From Chloroflexota bacterium (GTDB lineage: Bacteria > Chloroflexota > UBA11872): DNA of 64,000 nt. Positions 52,367 to 60,814 of this stretch are shown here, piece by piece (positions within the stretch are counted from its first letter, which is position 1; each line of letters starts with the position of its first letter). A program made the translations under genes and the position numbers. The DNA is taken from NCBI GenBank assembly GCA_022820025.1, contig JAJEGF010000015.1, positions 1 to 64,000 of the forward strand. The letters run 5' to 3'. Under the pieces are notes generated by a model. That model had not been told where the DNA came from, ran no database searches, and was given only the letters and a program-made list of their open reading frames with translations.

Positions 52367-53908
52367 ATGCGGATTCGGCCAGGGACGTGGCGGTTACGCG
52401 CGGCCTGGTTTACACACGCCGGCCTGGCTGCCGTGGTTGGACTGGCTGGCAGCGGCCTGGTCGTGCTCGTCGGTCTGACGCTCCTGGTCGACAGACTTGC
52501 GGTCCCGGCTTGTGAGGCCGCTTCGCCGACGCCGCCGAATCAAGAGGCGGCACCCTTTGCGTTCGATCCGGAGGCGCGCGCGCAGGCGTTTGTGCAGGCA
52601 ATGGCCAGCAACGACTTTCAGACCGCGTACGGGATGGTGGCTCTTGAAGAGTTTGGCAGCGCCTCGCTCTGCGAGCTGAACCTCGAGCACTTCTGGCGAG
52701 CGGTCGCCAACGGCCACACGACCTTGCTGTCGGTGGAACGATTCTCTCCACTGGTCTACGCGGCCGTGTACGACTACCTGTCAATCCGGCTGCGCCTCAC
52801 GTTTGGCGCGGACGGGGAGCCAGAGCAGCCGGCGCGCGAAGCCTATATCGAGGTGTTGCTTACCCCGGATGGCCGGACTGCCTCTTACGGCTACTTCTCC
52901 GTTCTGACCCAACTTGGGCCTCCACCGGAATCACCGCCTCCGCCGTATGCGGCTGCAGATTCCTTCGCGGAGAGCCAGGTCACCGTGGGCACGGCGCCAT
53001 GGGAGCTTGGCGGCACGCTGGCGATGCCGCGAGGCGCCGGGCCGTTTCCCGCCATCGTCATCCTGGGCACCGGCGGTGGACGTGACGGAGTGGAAGGCGC
53101 GAACAAGCGGGATCGTGATTTCGCCCAAGGGTTGGCGGCGCATGGCGTGGCGGCGCTGCGTTACGACAGCCGTCCGTGGGCCTACGGATTGGAAGCTGCA
53201 CGGCAGCCGGAGTTCACGATGGCCGACGAAACCGTCGACGATGCCCTGGCAGCCGTAGCTTTGTTGCGGCAGATGCCGCGAATCGATCCGGAGAGGATCT
53301 ACGTGCTCGGCATCGGTTTCGCCAGCTTTGCGTCTGTGCGCGTCGCACATCTTGACTCTGAACTTGCCGGATTGATCCTGATCTCACCGTCAGCCGGTCT
53401 GATCTGGGATTGGGCCTGGCGGGCACACCAGGAGCGCGCCGATGTTGACGAATTCGTGACGGAGCAGGAGGCACGCGACGTCAAGATGCTCAAGGCGCGG
53501 GCGGCAACGATTGCGGCCGTTGCCGCCGGAACGGCGCCACCGCCCGACCTTGGCGTTCGCATCGACTATCACCTCAACCTGGTTACGTACCGACCTGAGC
53601 GAGCCTCACGCACCTTGAAAACCCCCATTCTGGCTCTGTTTGGCGACCGCGACGGCGTTGTACCGATCGAGGACCCCGAAGCTTGGATCTCCAACCTCCT
53701 GGGGCGTGCGGATGCCGCAATTCGCGTATATGAGGGGCACAGTCACGGCATGTTCGATGTTCTGAAGATGAGCGGGCCTGAAACTCGCGGGCAAGGCCAC
53801 GTGGACGAGGAAGTGATCGTTGACATCGTCGCCTGGATCAAAGGCGACTGGCCCAGGCAGACCTGCCAGGGCCTTGAAGCCTGGTATGCCGGCTGCCGCA
53901 CTGGCTGA
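52367..53908 (+). CDS. Alpha/beta hydrolase paralogue 4 of 6, nucleophile lost (likely non-catalytic)
   Basis: A 513-residue paralogue beginning MRIRPGTWRLRAAWF, with anchor, PACEAASPTPPNQ, DUF3887-like domain (Cys in SASLCELN) and hydrolase fold. The nucleophile elbow reads VLGIGFASF: aligned with LGSSLGGF, the Ser is Gly317 and both following glycines are changed. The acid (FGDRDGVVP) and histidine (EGHSHGMFD) are kept, and the C-terminal CQGLEAWYAGC motif is intact. The block that reads YDKRTLTHA in others is YDSRPWAYG. The reading frame is undamaged, so it is probably a maintained pseudo-enzyme with a binding role rather than a dead gene. The decayed Gfo/Idh fragment lies upstream. Confidence 0.78.
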   Translation: MRIRPGTWRLRAAWFTHAGLAAVVGLAGSGLVVLVGLTLLVDRLAVPACEAASPTPPNQEAAPFAFDPEARAQAFVQAMASNDFQTAYGMVALEEFGSASLCELNLEHFWRAVANGHTTLLSVERFSPLVYAAVYDYLSIRLRLTFGADGEPEQPAREAYIEVLLTPDGRTASYGYFSVLTQLGPPPESPPPPYAAADSFAESQVTVGTAPWELGGTLAMPRGAGPFPAIVILGTGGGRDGVEGANKRDRDFAQGLAAHGVAALRYDSRPWAYGLEAARQPEFTMADETVDDALAAVALLRQMPRIDPERIYVLGIGFASFASVRVAHLDSELAGLILISPSAGLIWDWAWRAHQERADVDEFVTEQEARDVKMLKARAATIAAVAAGTAPPPDLGVRIDYHLNLVTYRPERASRTLKTPILALFGDRDGVVPIEDPEAWISNLLGRADAAIRVYEGHSHGMFDVLKMSGPETRGQGHVDEEVIVDIVAWIKGDWPRQTCQGLEAWYAGCRTG

Positions 53909-54051
53909 TTCGCACTCGCCAACCCGAATAACACGCCAGTCGTTGCTCCGAGCATCACAGCCCGCTGTTGAGGTATTCGACCATTGCTTGACGACGCGAG
54001 CGCTACAGTGGGTCGCCATCGTTTGCCGCCTGACTACGACGACTCAGGGGA

Positions 54052-55263
54052 GTGGCACCAATCCGAATAACCAATATCCGCTTGACGGAACTGCACGGCC
54101 TCTTTGAGTCGGACGGTGAGTTCTGGGAAGAGCGGCTGGTGCGGCCGCTGGATGTGTATCCGGAACACAAACGGGATCCGGACCAGCACATTCCCAAAGC
54201 GCGAGAGGTCGACGGCGCCCACGATCTTTCGTGGGTCTTCGTGACGATCGAGACCGATCAGGGCGTGAGCGGGATGGCCGGGCCGATCGACGTGCCTGAT
54301 GCCTATGTCATCGACACGCAGATCACGCCGTTCATCCTGGGCGCGGATCCGCTGGCCAGCGAGCGAATCTGGGATCAGTTGTACCGGCTGATGATTCACG
54401 GCCGCAAGGGATCGCCGATGTTTGCGTTGAGCGCCATCGACACGGCGCTGTGGGACCTGAAAGGCAAGTGGCTGGGGCAGCCGCTGTACCGGCTGCTGGG
54501 CGGGCCGGTGCGGACGTCGATTCCGGCCTACGCCAGTGCGCTGGGTTTCTCCATCGAGCCCGAGCGGGCAGCGGAACGCGCGCGGCAGTTCGTGGCCGAG
54601 GGATACACGGCGACCAAGTGGTTCGTGCGCTACGCCCCTGACGACGGCGAGGCGGGCGCCCGGCGCAATGTTGAATTGATGTGCGTGCTGCGCGAGGCCG
54701 TGGGCGACGACGTGGACGTGATGATCGACGCCTGGAGCAGCTGGAACGTGCGCTACACGCTGGACATGGCGCGGCGGATGGCCGAGTACCGACCGTATTG
54801 GATCGAGGAGCCGGTCAAGTCCGACGACATCGCCAACTATGCGCGGATTCGGGCGGCGTCACCGGTCCCCATTTCCGGCGGCGAGCACGAGTACACGCGC
54901 TGGGGCACGCGCGATTACATGAAGGCCGGCGCGGTGGACATCTACCAGGCCGACACCATGTGGGCGGGCGGCGTGAGCGAAATGCTGAAGATCGCGACGA
55001 TCTGCTCGGTCTACGACGTGCCGCTGATTCCGCACGGGGCGTCGGTTCCGGTCAACGCGCATCTCAGCGCGGCCTGGCCGCCGCCGCTCTGTCCCTACGT
55101 GGAGTACCTGGTGAAGTGGAACGAGCTGCGGCAGTTCTTCTTCAAGAATCCCGTCGTGCCGGCCAACGGCATGATCAGCCCGCCGGATGGGCCCGGCGTC
55201 GGCGTGGAGATCGACGAGTCCAAGGTGACCGCCGAGCGTGAACTGAACTGGCGAGAGGCCTGA
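54052..55263 (+). CDS. Mandelate racemase/enolase-superfamily sugar-acid dehydratase (L-rhamnonate dehydratase-like)
   Basis: A 403-residue enolase-superfamily enzyme. Mg2+ ligands are expected at Asp of VMIDAWSSW, Glu of WIEEPVKSDD and Glu of ISGGEHEYT; the general-base His lies in IPHGASVPVNAH. The C-terminus (PANGMISPPDGPGVGVEID) resembles rhamnonate dehydratases. It would dehydrate an acid sugar to a 2-keto-3-deoxy acid. The annotated GTG at 54052 directly abuts an AGGGGA, which is too close to act as ribosome-binding site; a start slightly downstream is possible. It interrupts the hydrolase array between paralogues 4 and 5 and is convergent with an aldo/keto reductase, suggesting a sugar-acid route (inference). 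Confidence 0.85.
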   Translation: MAPIRITNIRLTELHGLFESDGEFWEERLVRPLDVYPEHKRDPDQHIPKAREVDGAHDLSWVFVTIETDQGVSGMAGPIDVPDAYVIDTQITPFILGADPLASERIWDQLYRLMIHGRKGSPMFALSAIDTALWDLKGKWLGQPLYRLLGGPVRTSIPAYASALGFSIEPERAAERARQFVAEGYTATKWFVRYAPDDGEAGARRNVELMCVLREAVGDDVDVMIDAWSSWNVRYTLDMARRMAEYRPYWIEEPVKSDDIANYARIRAASPVPISGGEHEYTRWGTRDYMKAGAVDIYQADTMWAGGVSEMLKIATICSVYDVPLIPHGASVPVNAHLSAAWPPPLCPYVEYLVKWNELRQFFFKNPVVPANGMISPPDGPGVGVEIDESKVTAERELNWREA

Positions 55264-55292
55264 CGGTTCGACGGACCGGCTGAGGCGCGGAG

Positions 55293-56252
55293 CTACCCGG
55301 ACGTCTGCCCGCGGATGACGGCAATTTCCTCGGCGCTCAGGTACGGCGGATCGCCGACGGGGGTGTTGGCCGCGATGTCGTCGGCGTTGGAGAGTCCGAC
55401 GATGCATGTCGACGCGGCTTCATGGCCCAGGACGAATCGCATCGCCGTCTCATACGGCAATTCGTCGCGCAGGTCGGCGATGTCCTGGATGCGTTCGCGC
55501 GGACCGGCGGCGTCGGCCAGGCGCTCGCGGAACATCTCGGACTGACGCCAGTCGCTGGCCGGCAGCGCGGCTAGCTCCGCCTCACTCAGGAGGATCAGGC
55601 CGTTGGCGAACGGCGAGCGCGCGAAGACGCCGGTTCCGTGCTCGGCTGCCAGCGGCAGCAACTCGTCGCCGGCCCCATCATCGACGGCGTTGTAGGGAGT
55701 CTCGACCACCGGCGCGCCCCAGCGTCGGATGGCTTCGACGGCGGTCTCTGGCTCACCGGTCCTGGCGGAGATGCCCCACCAGCGGATCTTGCCGGCGGCC
55801 TGAAGCTCCTGCAGCACAGCGAAGGGCTCTTCGTGCTTGACGATGTGCAGCGGCGGGTCGTGCAGGAGATAAGCGTCGATGTATTCGGTGCGAAGGCGGC
55901 GCAGGGCCAGATCGCAGGCGTCGCGAATGCGCTTGGGCGAGTAGTCGCGCGGCTGCTTGGCGCCCTGAATGGACTGCGCGCCGTCGGTGCCGGGCAGGTA
56001 GCCGACCTTGCTGATGATGAAGGCGTCGTCGCGACGGCCGTAGAGCGCCTCGCCCAGCAGGACTTCGCTGCGGCCGTTGCCGTAGACCTCGGCGGTGTCA
56101 AAGGTGGTGATGCCGGCGTCGAAGGCCTGCTGCACCAGGCGAACGCCGTCCCAGGCCGGGAAGTCGCCCCAGGCCTGGCCGCCGATTTCCCAACAGCCCA
56201 TGCAGAGGGCACTGACGCGCTCGCCGGTGGCCCCAAGACTCCGCATTTCCAT
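55293..56252 (-). CDS. Aldo/keto reductase (second)
   Basis: A 319-residue (beta/alpha)8 oxidoreductase with a complete tetrad: Asp52 and Tyr57 (TFDTAEVYGNG), Lys82 (IISKVG), His131 (YLLHDPPLH). It resembles the L-galactose/D-arabinose dehydrogenase-like branch. ATG 56252 has GGGAGA 8 nt upstream on the minus strand; the longer frame to 56444 runs into the intergenic region. Neighbouring the sugar-acid dehydratase, it may oxidise or reduce the same sugar. A decayed copy of its first part lies at 58200-58400, upstream of paralogue 6, evidence of block duplication. Confidence 0.88.
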   Translation of the reverse strand: MEMRSLGATGERVSALCMGCWEIGGQAWGDFPAWDGVRLVQQAFDAGITTFDTAEVYGNGRSEVLLGEALYGRRDDAFIISKVGYLPGTDGAQSIQGAKQPRDYSPKRIRDACDLALRRLRTEYIDAYLLHDPPLHIVKHEEPFAVLQELQAAGKIRWWGISARTGEPETAVEAIRRWGAPVVETPYNAVDDGAGDELLPLAAEHGTGVFARSPFANGLILLSEAELAALPASDWRQSEMFRERLADAAGPRERIQDIADLRDELPYETAMRFVLGHEAASTCIVGLSNADDIAANTPVGDPPYLSAEEIAVIRGQTSG

Positions 56253-56565
56253 GGCTGATCTCCCGAGTGTTCCGCCAGTGCCCGCCGTGGCGGGGTTTTG
56301 GCACGTGGCATGCCTGGACGCGAGTCCGCGACGCATCGCACGCCCGCGGCGCTGGTCTGCGAGCATAGACAATTGGCAGAGTTGAGGGCGCACGAACGAC
56401 GACAATCCCGCATGGCCATTTCCGCTCGCCGTGTGCACGGCCAACCGGCAGCGCTTCCAGCTTGATGCTTGTGTGCGTGCCGGCAGTGGCGCGACGTGAC
56501 GTGAGACGTCGCATCGTCCGAGCGCCAGTTTGGGAGCCGTGGCGGCTCGGGGAACCGGAGAGCTT
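56253..56565. other. 313-bp divergent promoter region between aldo/keto reductase 2 and hydrolase paralogue 5
   Basis: No gene supported. It must hold promoters for both strands. GGAG at 56557-56560 is the probable ribosome-binding site for the GTG at 56566. No operator-like palindrome stands out. Confidence 0.4.
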
Positions 56566-58248
56566 GTGAAGTTTCGGTGGACGGCGCGGCAATTGAACGC
56601 GGCGTTGGGTATCGCCGGAGTGGTCGGGGCTGTGGTGTTGGCCGCTAGCTTTACGCTGTTTGTGAGGCACGACGCCCAAGAAAAGGCCGTGATCCGCGAG
56701 GATCCTTACTGCTGGTCGGCGCAGCCAGCCGCGCCGGACTTCGAGGCCGCGCCATTTGACTTCGACCCAGGCGCGCGGGCGCAGGCCTTCGCAACGGTGC
56801 TCATGGAGAATGACTCACGAGCCGGCTACAGCATGCTGGCGCCCGAGTTTCTTCCGTCCGACACGCTCTGCGAGTACCCCCTGGAGGCGCTCTGGCGCCA
56901 GCAGGTGTACGGGCTGGACCCCAGCGACTATCTCTTCGATGCAAGCGTGCAGATCGATAGCAGCGCGTCGATCGTATTCTCACCGCTCAACGACGAACTG
57001 AGCCATTGGTTGCGCGTGATTCCCTCACCCTGGGATGACCGCCCCTGGGAAGCCGCCCCGGTGCGCGTCTCGCTATTGCGTGACGGACGGGTCGTTCGAT
57101 TCGAACCGGACCACGCAGAACGAGAACTTGGACCGTTGCCGAGGCTTCTGCCTCCACCGTACGCGGATCTCACCGCATTCGAGGAGATTGAGGTCACGCT
57201 GGGAGAGGCTCCGTGGCAGGTGGGCGGCACGTTGACTGTGTCGAAAGGTCCGGGGCCGTATCCGGCCGTAGTTCTCGTCCAGGGACAAAGTCTGCGTCCT
57301 GACCGTGACGGGACATTCGCCGCCACCAAGAAGAACCGCGACCTGGCCTGGGGGCTGGCGAGCCGGGGGATTGCCACGTTGCGGTACGACCAACGCACGT
57401 GGACACACGCGCTGGCCTTTGCGCGGCAAGACGAGTTCACCATCGACGACGAGTACGTGCTGGACGCGCTGGCCGCAATCGAAGCCTTGCGCCAGACGTC
57501 GCGAATCGACCCGGCCCGAATTTATGTCCTCGGCCTGAGCCTTGGAGGCTTCGTGGCGCCGCGAATCGCCCGGCAGGCACCTGACCTGGCTGGTGTCATT
57601 GTCGCCTCAGCGCCCAGTGGCGGGTTTCGGCAGAGCAGGGTTCGAGCCCTTGAGCGGGAGCTAAGCACCATCAGGACCAAGGATTCGGAAGATCCATCGG
57701 CAGCCTTCCTGCAACGCATCATCGACCGGACCCGGGCGCAGGTTGCGGACGTTGAGGCCCTGGCGGCCGGCGAAGCCATGATGCCGGACATATCCGTGCG
57801 ACCGTCGTACCACCTTGACCTGGCGGCGTACCGTCCCGAGGAGACCGCGCGCGATCTGACAGTGCCGCTGCTGATCCTTCACAGCAACGCCGACACGCGC
57901 CTGACGCAAGTCGATGCGATGGGCTGGATCCGCGGGCTACAGGGACACGAGGACGTGGTCTTTCGTCTCTACGCCGACCTCAGTCACGGGTTGGTGGACT
58001 TCACGGCGGGGACCGGGCCGGACTTGCGGCCGCATGGCTATGTTGGCGCTGAGGTGATCGGGGACATCGCGGCCTGGATCGGCGGTGCGCGGCCTGAGCT
58101 GCCGTGTATCGGCACGCCAGGCTGGCGGGCCGGGTGCCGCGGAGGCATGGCCCCCAGTGGCGCCTTTGGCCGTGACGTGATGCAACCAAGACGAGCCAGG
58201 CCGAAAGTGCTGTCCTCCAGGCAGCCGCGCCGCCTCCCGTTGCGGTAG
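56566..58248 (+). CDS. Membrane-anchored alpha/beta hydrolase, paralogue 5 of 6
   Basis: A 560-residue paralogue. GTG 56566 (GGAG 5 nt upstream) starts MKFRWTARQ, matching the MRxR starts of its relatives; TTG 56530 would add 12 residues. Anchor ALGIAGVVGAVVLAASFTLF, then a diverged cysteine segment (YCWSAQPAAPDF), a DUF3887-like region (SDTLCEYP) and the hydrolase domain. Triad: Ser325 (LGLSLGGF), Asp in HSNADTRLT, His in ADLSHGLVD. C-terminal motif CIGTPGWRAGCRGG. Unlike the others it continues ~30 residues past this motif into a basic tail (QPRRARPKVLSSRQPRRLPL), part of which is antisense to the decayed aldo/keto reductase copy. Confidence 0.8.
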   Translation: MKFRWTARQLNAALGIAGVVGAVVLAASFTLFVRHDAQEKAVIREDPYCWSAQPAAPDFEAAPFDFDPGARAQAFATVLMENDSRAGYSMLAPEFLPSDTLCEYPLEALWRQQVYGLDPSDYLFDASVQIDSSASIVFSPLNDELSHWLRVIPSPWDDRPWEAAPVRVSLLRDGRVVRFEPDHAERELGPLPRLLPPPYADLTAFEEIEVTLGEAPWQVGGTLTVSKGPGPYPAVVLVQGQSLRPDRDGTFAATKKNRDLAWGLASRGIATLRYDQRTWTHALAFARQDEFTIDDEYVLDALAAIEALRQTSRIDPARIYVLGLSLGGFVAPRIARQAPDLAGVIVASAPSGGFRQSRVRALERELSTIRTKDSEDPSAAFLQRIIDRTRAQVADVEALAAGEAMMPDISVRPSYHLDLAAYRPEETARDLTVPLLILHSNADTRLTQVDAMGWIRGLQGHEDVVFRLYADLSHGLVDFTAGTGPDLRPHGYVGAEVIGDIAAWIGGARPELPCIGTPGWRAGCRGGMAPSGAFGRDVMQPRRARPKVLSSRQPRRLPLR

Positions 58249-58400
58249 ACCTCGACCGTTTGGATCGTGGTGATGCCGCCATCGAGAGCCTGCCGGACCG
58301 GTCGAATGCCGCCGATTTCCTAACAGCCCACGCACAGGGCGCTGACGCGCTCGCCCATTGCCCGCGGACGCCGCATTTTCATGGCCGATCACTCGAGGCC
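58200..58400 (-). pseudogene. Decayed 5' fragment of aldo/keto reductase 2
   Basis: On the minus strand this matches the beginning of the gene at 55293-56252. Shared DNA blocks include GTAGACCTCG followed by GGTGGTGATGCCG, CCGATTTCC(T/C)AACAGCCCA, and GCGCTGACGCGCTCGCC(G/C). An internal deletion and frame breaks have destroyed the coding sequence. It occupies the same position relative to paralogue 6 as the intact gene does to paralogue 5, marking a tandem block duplication. Confidence 0.75.
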
Positions 58401-58476
58401 AGACGTCGAGCCGCTCGCAGGTTGCGCTGACCTTGGGCCAGAATCCGGCGCCGTCGGACAGGACACCAGGTTGACA

Positions 58477-60006
58477 GTGCGGCTGAGGCCCACGAATTGG
58501 CTGCATCTTGCCGCGTGGTGGACGCACGTTGTGGTGGCGGTGGGATTAGGGCTATTCGGCGTCGCGATCACCGTGTTGGTGAGCATCGTCCTGATCTTCG
58601 ATGCCGTCACCACGACGGCTTGCGAGGCGGCGACGCCCGCGCCACCCAACTTCACGGTGGATCCGTTTGCGTTTGACCCGGAGGCACGCGCGCGGAAGTT
58701 CGTGGAGTCAATGGCGAATGATGAGTTCCAGACCGCATACGAGATGCTGGCGCAGGAGGCGTGGGGCACGGAGTCCTATTGCGCGGTCAGCCTCGAGAGG
58801 TTTTGGAACCAGGCTGCTGAGTTAGATGGCGCCAAACTTGTGGCTGTGAATCAACCTGACTCGGGCTCTTTTGCCCCAGTCTTCAATCGCCTGGAAATCC
58901 CTCTGCGGTTGACCGTTGAGTCGGGCGGGGACCTGCGGGACGTGTATCTAGATGTGTCGTTTCTCGCAGACGGTCGAATTGCCGGCGTCGAGTTCGACTC
59001 GCTGATGACTGACGTGGGAAGGGACCAGTTCTTCCCTCCGCCGCCTTACGCAGACCCGGATCGTCTTCAGGAAACTGACGTCACACTCGGCGAGGCACCG
59101 TGGGACTTGACGGGAACCCTCACCCTCCCCACAGGCTCCGGACCGTTTCCTGCGGTCGTACTCGTCGGTGGCAGAGACCGCGATGGCACTGGGCCCACAA
59201 CTAAGCTGACCCGGGATCGGGCCTGGGGTTTGGCGGCTCACGGAGTTGCCAGTTTGCGCGTCGATCGGCGGACGCATGCACACGCATTGGCGACCGCGCG
59301 TCTCAAGGAGTTCACGATTGACGACGAGCTGGTCGATGACATGCTCGCAGCCGTTGAATTGCTGCGGCGGACGCCTCGGATTGATCCTGGTCGAATCTAC
59401 GTGATGGGCGGGAGTCTTGCTGGCTTCGCGACGCCAATGGTCGGTCTGCGCGACCCGACAATAGCCGGAGTGATTATCGCGGTGGCGCCAAGCGGATTAC
59501 TTCACGACGTGGCGTGGCGCCAAAGGCAGCTTCGAACGGGACTGGACGGAGAGGTGACGTCGCTGGAGCAACGCTTAGTTCAGTCCGCCAAGGCCCGCTC
59601 GGAAGCGGTCAGCGCGTGGCTGCGGGGGCAGGGCGAGCCTCGCGACATGGCTGTCCATCGAAGCTACTACGAACACCTGGGCACGTACCGGCCTGAAGAT
59701 GCCGCCTACCGCCTGCTCATGCCGATCTTCGTCATATCCGTTGACCGGGATCGAATCGTGCCTCCGGAGGACGCGGAAACGTGGATACGGACGCTGGGCC
59801 TTCGGCGCAATGTCGCGTTTCGCCTTTACCGCGGCCACAACCACTCGCTGATAGATGAGCGCGGATTCACCGAGTCGACCGCGGCCGAGGGGAAGTACGC
59901 GAGTTGGCAAGTCATATCCGATATCGCGACGTGGATTGACGGAGGGTGGACGGATCGCTGGTGCACGAATCAGCAAAACTGGTTCGCCGGGTGTCGGGGT
60001 GGGTAG
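58477..60006 (+). CDS. Membrane-anchored alpha/beta hydrolase, paralogue 6 of 6
   Basis: A 509-residue paralogue. The GTG at 58477 (start MRLRPTNWLH) is chosen because paralogues 3-5 begin the same way; the frame opens at 58381, inside the decayed reductase fragment. Anchor HVVVAVGLGLFGVAITVLVS, TACEAATPAPPNF, DUF3887-like domain (TESYCAVS), hydrolase domain with Ser313 (MGGSLAGF, the second glycine of the elbow changed to Ala), Asp in SVDRDRIVP and His in RGHNHSLID. C-terminal motif CTNQQNWFAGCRGG ends the protein. The YDKRT block is VDRRTHAHA. It is the most diverged catalytically plausible copy and closes the array. Confidence 0.78.
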   Translation: MRLRPTNWLHLAAWWTHVVVAVGLGLFGVAITVLVSIVLIFDAVTTTACEAATPAPPNFTVDPFAFDPEARARKFVESMANDEFQTAYEMLAQEAWGTESYCAVSLERFWNQAAELDGAKLVAVNQPDSGSFAPVFNRLEIPLRLTVESGGDLRDVYLDVSFLADGRIAGVEFDSLMTDVGRDQFFPPPPYADPDRLQETDVTLGEAPWDLTGTLTLPTGSGPFPAVVLVGGRDRDGTGPTTKLTRDRAWGLAAHGVASLRVDRRTHAHALATARLKEFTIDDELVDDMLAAVELLRRTPRIDPGRIYVMGGSLAGFATPMVGLRDPTIAGVIIAVAPSGLLHDVAWRQRQLRTGLDGEVTSLEQRLVQSAKARSEAVSAWLRGQGEPRDMAVHRSYYEHLGTYRPEDAAYRLLMPIFVISVDRDRIVPPEDAETWIRTLGLRRNVAFRLYRGHNHSLIDERGFTESTAAEGKYASWQVISDIATWIDGGWTDRWCTNQQNWFAGCRGG

Positions 60007-60129
60007 TCGTCGGCGGATTCCGGGTACAAGGGCCTTGCACTTCACTCGCGCCACCAGGCGCGGGCCATCGGCTTGAGACGCCGTGGGGGGCCTGCCGGCG
60101 AATGCATGCCGAAGCGAAAGGAGTTGCTG

Positions 60130-60708
60130 ATGCCGGATCGGGATCGAGCCGACCGCAAGGCGGCCAGCCACCGGTATGTTGCCTTGCTACGCGGCATCAA
60201 CGTGGGCGGCGGAAACAAGCTGCTCAAGGGCGAGTTGGTCGAGATATTCGCGGAGGCGGGGTGCCGGGACGTCCGGACGTACATCCAGAGTGGCAACGTG
60301 GTCTTTCGAGCGGCTGCATCGCTGGCGGACGGTCTCTCAGCACGGATTACAGCCGCGATCGCTTCGAGCCACGGATATCAGATTCCGGTGGTCATTCGGA
60401 CGGGGGCGGATCTGGCCAGCGTCGTCAGCGGTAACCCGTTTCTCGCCGCGGGCGCGGATCCGGGCAAGCTTCACGTTGGCTTCCTCGCCGAGACGCCGGA
60501 TCCGGCACGGGTGGCGACGCTCGATCCGGATCGCTCGCCGCCCGACGCCTTTGAGCTGCGAGGAAACCAGGTCTTCCTGCACTATCCCGCCGGCGTCGCG
60601 CGGTCAAAGCTCGACAACGCGTACTTTGACCGCACGTTGGGCACGGTCTGCACCATTCGCAACTGGCGCACTGTTTGCAGGCTTCACGAGATGGCAAACG
60701 GCGCTTGA
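60130..60708 (+). CDS. DUF1697 family protein
   Basis: A 192-residue cytoplasmic protein of unknown function. The family signature is clear: YVALLRGINVGGGNKLLKGE, then RTYIQSGNVVF, and the C-terminal RNWRTVCRLHEM. The start at 60130 has AAAGGAG 7 nt upstream; the frame's earlier start at 60073 lacks one. It follows hydrolase 6 by 123 bp on the same strand and is convergent with the secreted repeat protein. Confidence 0.88.
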   Translation: MPDRDRADRKAASHRYVALLRGINVGGGNKLLKGELVEIFAEAGCRDVRTYIQSGNVVFRAAASLADGLSARITAAIASSHGYQIPVVIRTGADLASVVSGNPFLAAGADPGKLHVGFLAETPDPARVATLDPDRSPPDAFELRGNQVFLHYPAGVARSKLDNAYFDRTLGTVCTIRNWRTVCRLHEMANGA

Positions 60709-60731
60709 CGGTGTCGAGGAGCGCAAAAGAA

Positions 60732-60770
60732 GCCGCGGGGCCTGTGCCTGGTCGGCACGGGCCCCGCGGC
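60732..60770 (-). terminator. Strong intrinsic terminator (17-bp stem) between convergent genes
   Basis: GCCGCGGGGCCTGTGCC, loop TGGTC, GGCACGGGCCCCGCGGC; one G-U pair otherwise perfect. On the minus strand it is followed by CTTCTTTTGC, a T-rich tract, so it mainly ends the transcript of the gene at 60815-61630. It may also stop transcription from the DUF1697 side. Confidence 0.8.
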
Positions 60771-60814
60771 CGGCGGGAGTGGCGCTAGTCGCGCAGGGGG
60801 GAGGGAGTGCGCGG

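Noticed and set aside
56098-56244. Overlapping minus-strand reading with GRRRHHHL-type ending at aldo/keto reductase 2
   Set aside because: Off-frame shadow of the reductase; useful only because its resemblance to a frame at 58250-58400 helped reveal the decayed copy.
46715-60006. Transposon-driven amplification of the hydrolase array
   Set aside because: No transposase or terminal inverted repeats were seen between the copies; fragments of neighbouring genes at the junctions fit ordinary unequal recombination better.
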